Below are positions 5,262 through 6,333 of a stretch of DNA of 6,333 bases, piece by piece. Made by a program: the position numbers and the translations under genes. The stretch is from Chloroflexota bacterium. GTDB taxonomy: Bacteria; Chloroflexota; Limnocylindria; Limnocylindrales; CSP1-4. A model generated the notes under the pieces. It had not been told where the DNA came from and did not search any database. It saw nothing but the letters and a program-made list of their open reading frames with translations. Every line of letters starts with the position of its first letter. Within the stretch, counting starts at the first letter, position 1. The stretch lies in NCBI GenBank assembly GCA_021777365.1, contig JAJYDP010000302.1:1-6333 (forward strand). Direction: 5' to 3'.

Positions 5262-5674
5262 GCGCGCGGTCGCTCGGCGAGCATCTCGGCCAGCCCCCAC
5301 ACCACGATCGCCAGCCCGATCCCGGCCAGCCACAGCCCCATCGCGCGGTCCGGCAGCGCGAGCAGCCCGTCGTTGAGGATCTGCCAGGTCTTCAGCGCGA
5401 ACCCCAGGATGCCCACCAGCCCCACGGCCCAGAACGCGAGCGGCCGGTCGAGCGCCATCGGCTGATCGCCGGCGGCGTAGGGGAGCGCGATCAGCGCGAG
5501 CAGCGCGATCGCCGCCACGAACACCAGGATGCCGAACCCGTCGAACGCCCCGGTGCGCTCGGGCGGCAACCCGATGCCCGCCGTCTGGCCCCAGGGAAAC
5601 AGGCACGCGACCAGCGCCAGGATGGATCCGATGCCGACGATGACCCGGCCGCGCCCGAGCGTGCGACGGTTCAC
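5258..5674 (-). CDS. Small four-helix integral membrane protein of unknown function
   Basis: It has 138 residues and hydrophobic segments at about 11-28, 46-67, 79-97 and 112-130, giving a predicted four-pass protein with a basic N-terminus (MNRRTLGRGR). The first segment ends in CLFPWGQ. An FPW or LPW turn after helix one is common in poorly characterised small actinobacterial and chloroflexal membrane proteins. I see no catalytic motif and assign no function. The GTG start (5674-5672) overlaps the hpt stop as GTGA, and GGAGGT (5692-5687) lies 12 nt upstream inside hpt, so translation is probably coupled to hpt. No alternative ATG fits. The arrangement implies co-transcription with hpt, but a shared role with purine salvage is not evident. 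Confidence 0.75.
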   Translation of the reverse strand: MNRRTLGRGRVIVGIGSILALVACLFPWGQTAGIGLPPERTGAFDGFGILVFVAAIALLALIALPYAAGDQPMALDRPLAFWAVGLVGILGFALKTWQILNDGLLALPDRAMGLWLAGIGLAIVVWGLAEMLAERPRA

Positions 5675-6231
5675 GGAGCCGTGTAGACCTCCGGCTTGAG
5701 GACGCCGATGAAGGGCAGGTTGCGGTACTGCTCGCCGTAGTCGAGCCCGTAGCCGATCACGAACTGGTCCGGGATCGTGAATCCCAGGTAGTCGATGGGG
5801 ATGTCGACCAGCCGGCGCGCGGGCTTGTCGAGCAGGGTGCAGATGTGCAGCGAGCGCGGGTTCTTGCCGCGCAGGTAGCGAATCAGGTAGTTCAGGGTGA
5901 GCCCGGTGTCGATGATGTCCTCAACGATCATGACGTCCCGCCCGTCGATCGAGGAGCTCAGGTCCTTCAGGATCCGCACGAGCCCCGACGACTCGGTGGC
6001 CGTGCCGCCGTACGAGCTGACCTCCATCAGGTCGATCGAGACCGGGATCGTGATCGCCCGCATCAGGTCCGCCATGAACGGCAGCGACCCCTTCAGCACG
6101 CTCACGAGCGTCAGCTCGCGGCCCGCGTAGTCGGCGCTGATCTGCGCGCCGAGCTCGGCGACGCGAGCTCCGATCTGCTCCTCCGATACGAGCACGCTGG
6201 CGACGTCGGCGACCAGGTCAGGAGAGCGCAT
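5671..6231 (-). CDS. hpt: Hypoxanthine phosphoribosyltransferase
   Basis: This cytoplasmic purine-salvage enzyme transfers the ribosyl-5-phosphate of PRPP to hypoxanthine (and usually guanine), giving IMP or GMP plus pyrophosphate. It has 186 residues, the normal bacterial length. The pyrophosphate-binding loop is VLKGS (45-49), the flexible loop is VSSYGG (71-76) and the PRPP motif is VMIVEDIIDTGLTL (100-113) with the acidic pair E104/D105 and D108. Purine-binding residues expected in this family are visible as K136 in LLDKPARR and D155 in IPDQFVIGYGLDY (153-165). The N-terminal VLVSEEQIGARVAELGAQIS is the standard family opening, which supports the ATG at 6231-6229. A Shine-Dalgarno-like GGGAGGA lies at 6249-6243. 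It overlaps the downstream membrane protein gene by 4 nt. In many bacteria hpt follows tilS; that neighbour cannot be confirmed here. Confidence 0.97.
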   Translation of the reverse strand: MRSPDLVADVASVLVSEEQIGARVAELGAQISADYAGRELTLVSVLKGSLPFMADLMRAITIPVSIDLMEVSSYGGTATESSGLVRILKDLSSSIDGRDVMIVEDIIDTGLTLNYLIRYLRGKNPRSLHICTLLDKPARRLVDIPIDYLGFTIPDQFVIGYGLDYGEQYRNLPFIGVLKPEVYTAP

Positions 6232-6242
6232 GGGGACTCAGA

Positions 6243-6249
6243 TCCTCCC
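6243..6249 (-). promoter_or_regulatory. Ribosome binding site of hpt
   Basis: Read on the - strand, GGGAGGA lies 11 nt before the ATG at 6231. It is the strongest Shine-Dalgarno match in the window and fixes the hpt start. Confidence 0.65.
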
Positions 6250-6251
6250 GG

Positions 6252-6274
6252 GCACGTGTGGGGCCGTCACGTGC
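6252..6274. promoter_or_regulatory. Paired CACGTG palindromes upstream of hpt
   Basis: GCACGTG (6252-6258) and CACGTGC (6268-6274) form a 7-bp inverted repeat with a 9-bp centre. Each arm also contains the self-complementary hexamer CACGTG, spaced 15 bp apart. The pair sits 21-43 nt ahead of the hpt start, just upstream of its ribosome binding site. It could be a 5' leader hairpin, an operator or chance in GC-rich sequence. No clear promoter hexamers accompany it. Confidence 0.4.
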
Positions 6275-6333
6275 GGACCACCTGCGCGGCCGCGGCGCGC
6301 CGCGCCGACCGGCGTCGACGGCGCGACGCCGTC

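Larger units (their letters stand above)
6238..6333 (-). other. Possible 3' tail of an upstream - strand gene, cut by the window edge
   Basis: Reading the - strand inward from 6333, one frame stays open for 31 codons to a TGA at 6240-6238, and another stays open for 21 codons to a TGA at 6269-6267. The first would end 6 nt before the hpt start with the hpt ribosome binding site inside it, as in tight operons. The second has an Arg/Ala-rich end. Neither shows a motif I recognise. tilS is the commonest neighbour of hpt at this place, but the residues seen do not confirm it. In sequence this GC-rich, short open frames are expected by chance. Confidence 0.22.

Noticed and set aside
4242..5606. 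Long open frame on the - strand spanning the unknown gene and the membrane protein gene (454 codons)
   Set aside because: It is Arg/Pro/Ala-rich low complexity without family features and overlaps two better-supported genes. It is typical of high-GC shadow coding.
1..6333. Search for CRISPR arrays, tRNA or rRNA genes, insertion sequences and attachment sites
   Set aside because: I saw no spaced direct repeats, no tRNA-like arm pattern, no transposase-like protein and no terminal inverted repeats. The genes are ordinary core or metabolic ones.

Overview
The window is G+C-rich throughout. It holds a compact set of bacterial genes: a branched-chain (hydrophobic) amino-acid ABC transporter operon on the + strand, a lone + strand gene for a membrane-anchored or secreted protein of unknown function, and a - strand pair with hypoxanthine phosphoribosyltransferase. 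GTG starts, 4-nt stop/start overlaps and the protein style suit a high-GC Chloroflexota (for example Limnocylindria-like) or actinobacterial genome. That placement is an inference from style, not from a marker gene.

Layout: 3-206 is the C-terminal end of the periplasmic/extracellular substrate-binding protein. A perfect 12-bp hairpin (221-249) separates it from the permease gene livH (295-1308). livM (1305-2474), livG (2474-3496) and livF (3493-4260) follow, each overlapping its neighbour by 1-4 nt, so the four membrane and ATPase genes are almost certainly one translationally coupled transcript. The order SBP-H-M-G-F is canonical. Together they would make a binding protein, two permeases and two ATPases importing leucine/isoleucine/valine or related amino acids or amides.

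The standout feature is livG. It encodes 340 residues instead of about 255, because roughly 75 residues with two strongly hydrophobic segments sit between Walker A and the Q-loop. All other ATPase motifs are intact, so this looks like a functional ATPase with a built-in membrane hairpin.

After livF, a 124-bp gap carries a possible promoter and an 8-bp hairpin that overlaps the likely ribosome binding site of the next gene (4385-5173). That gene encodes an N-terminally anchored protein with an Ala/Gly/Pro-rich linker and a C-terminal domain I do not recognise. It converges on the - strand pair hpt (6231-5671) and a four-helix small membrane protein (5674-5258), which overlap by 4 nt. Upstream of hpt are two CACGTG palindromes and possibly the tail of another - strand gene cut by the window edge.

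Two independent 21-bp tandem duplications, each adding seven codons, lie near the N-termini of livM and of the unknown anchored protein.
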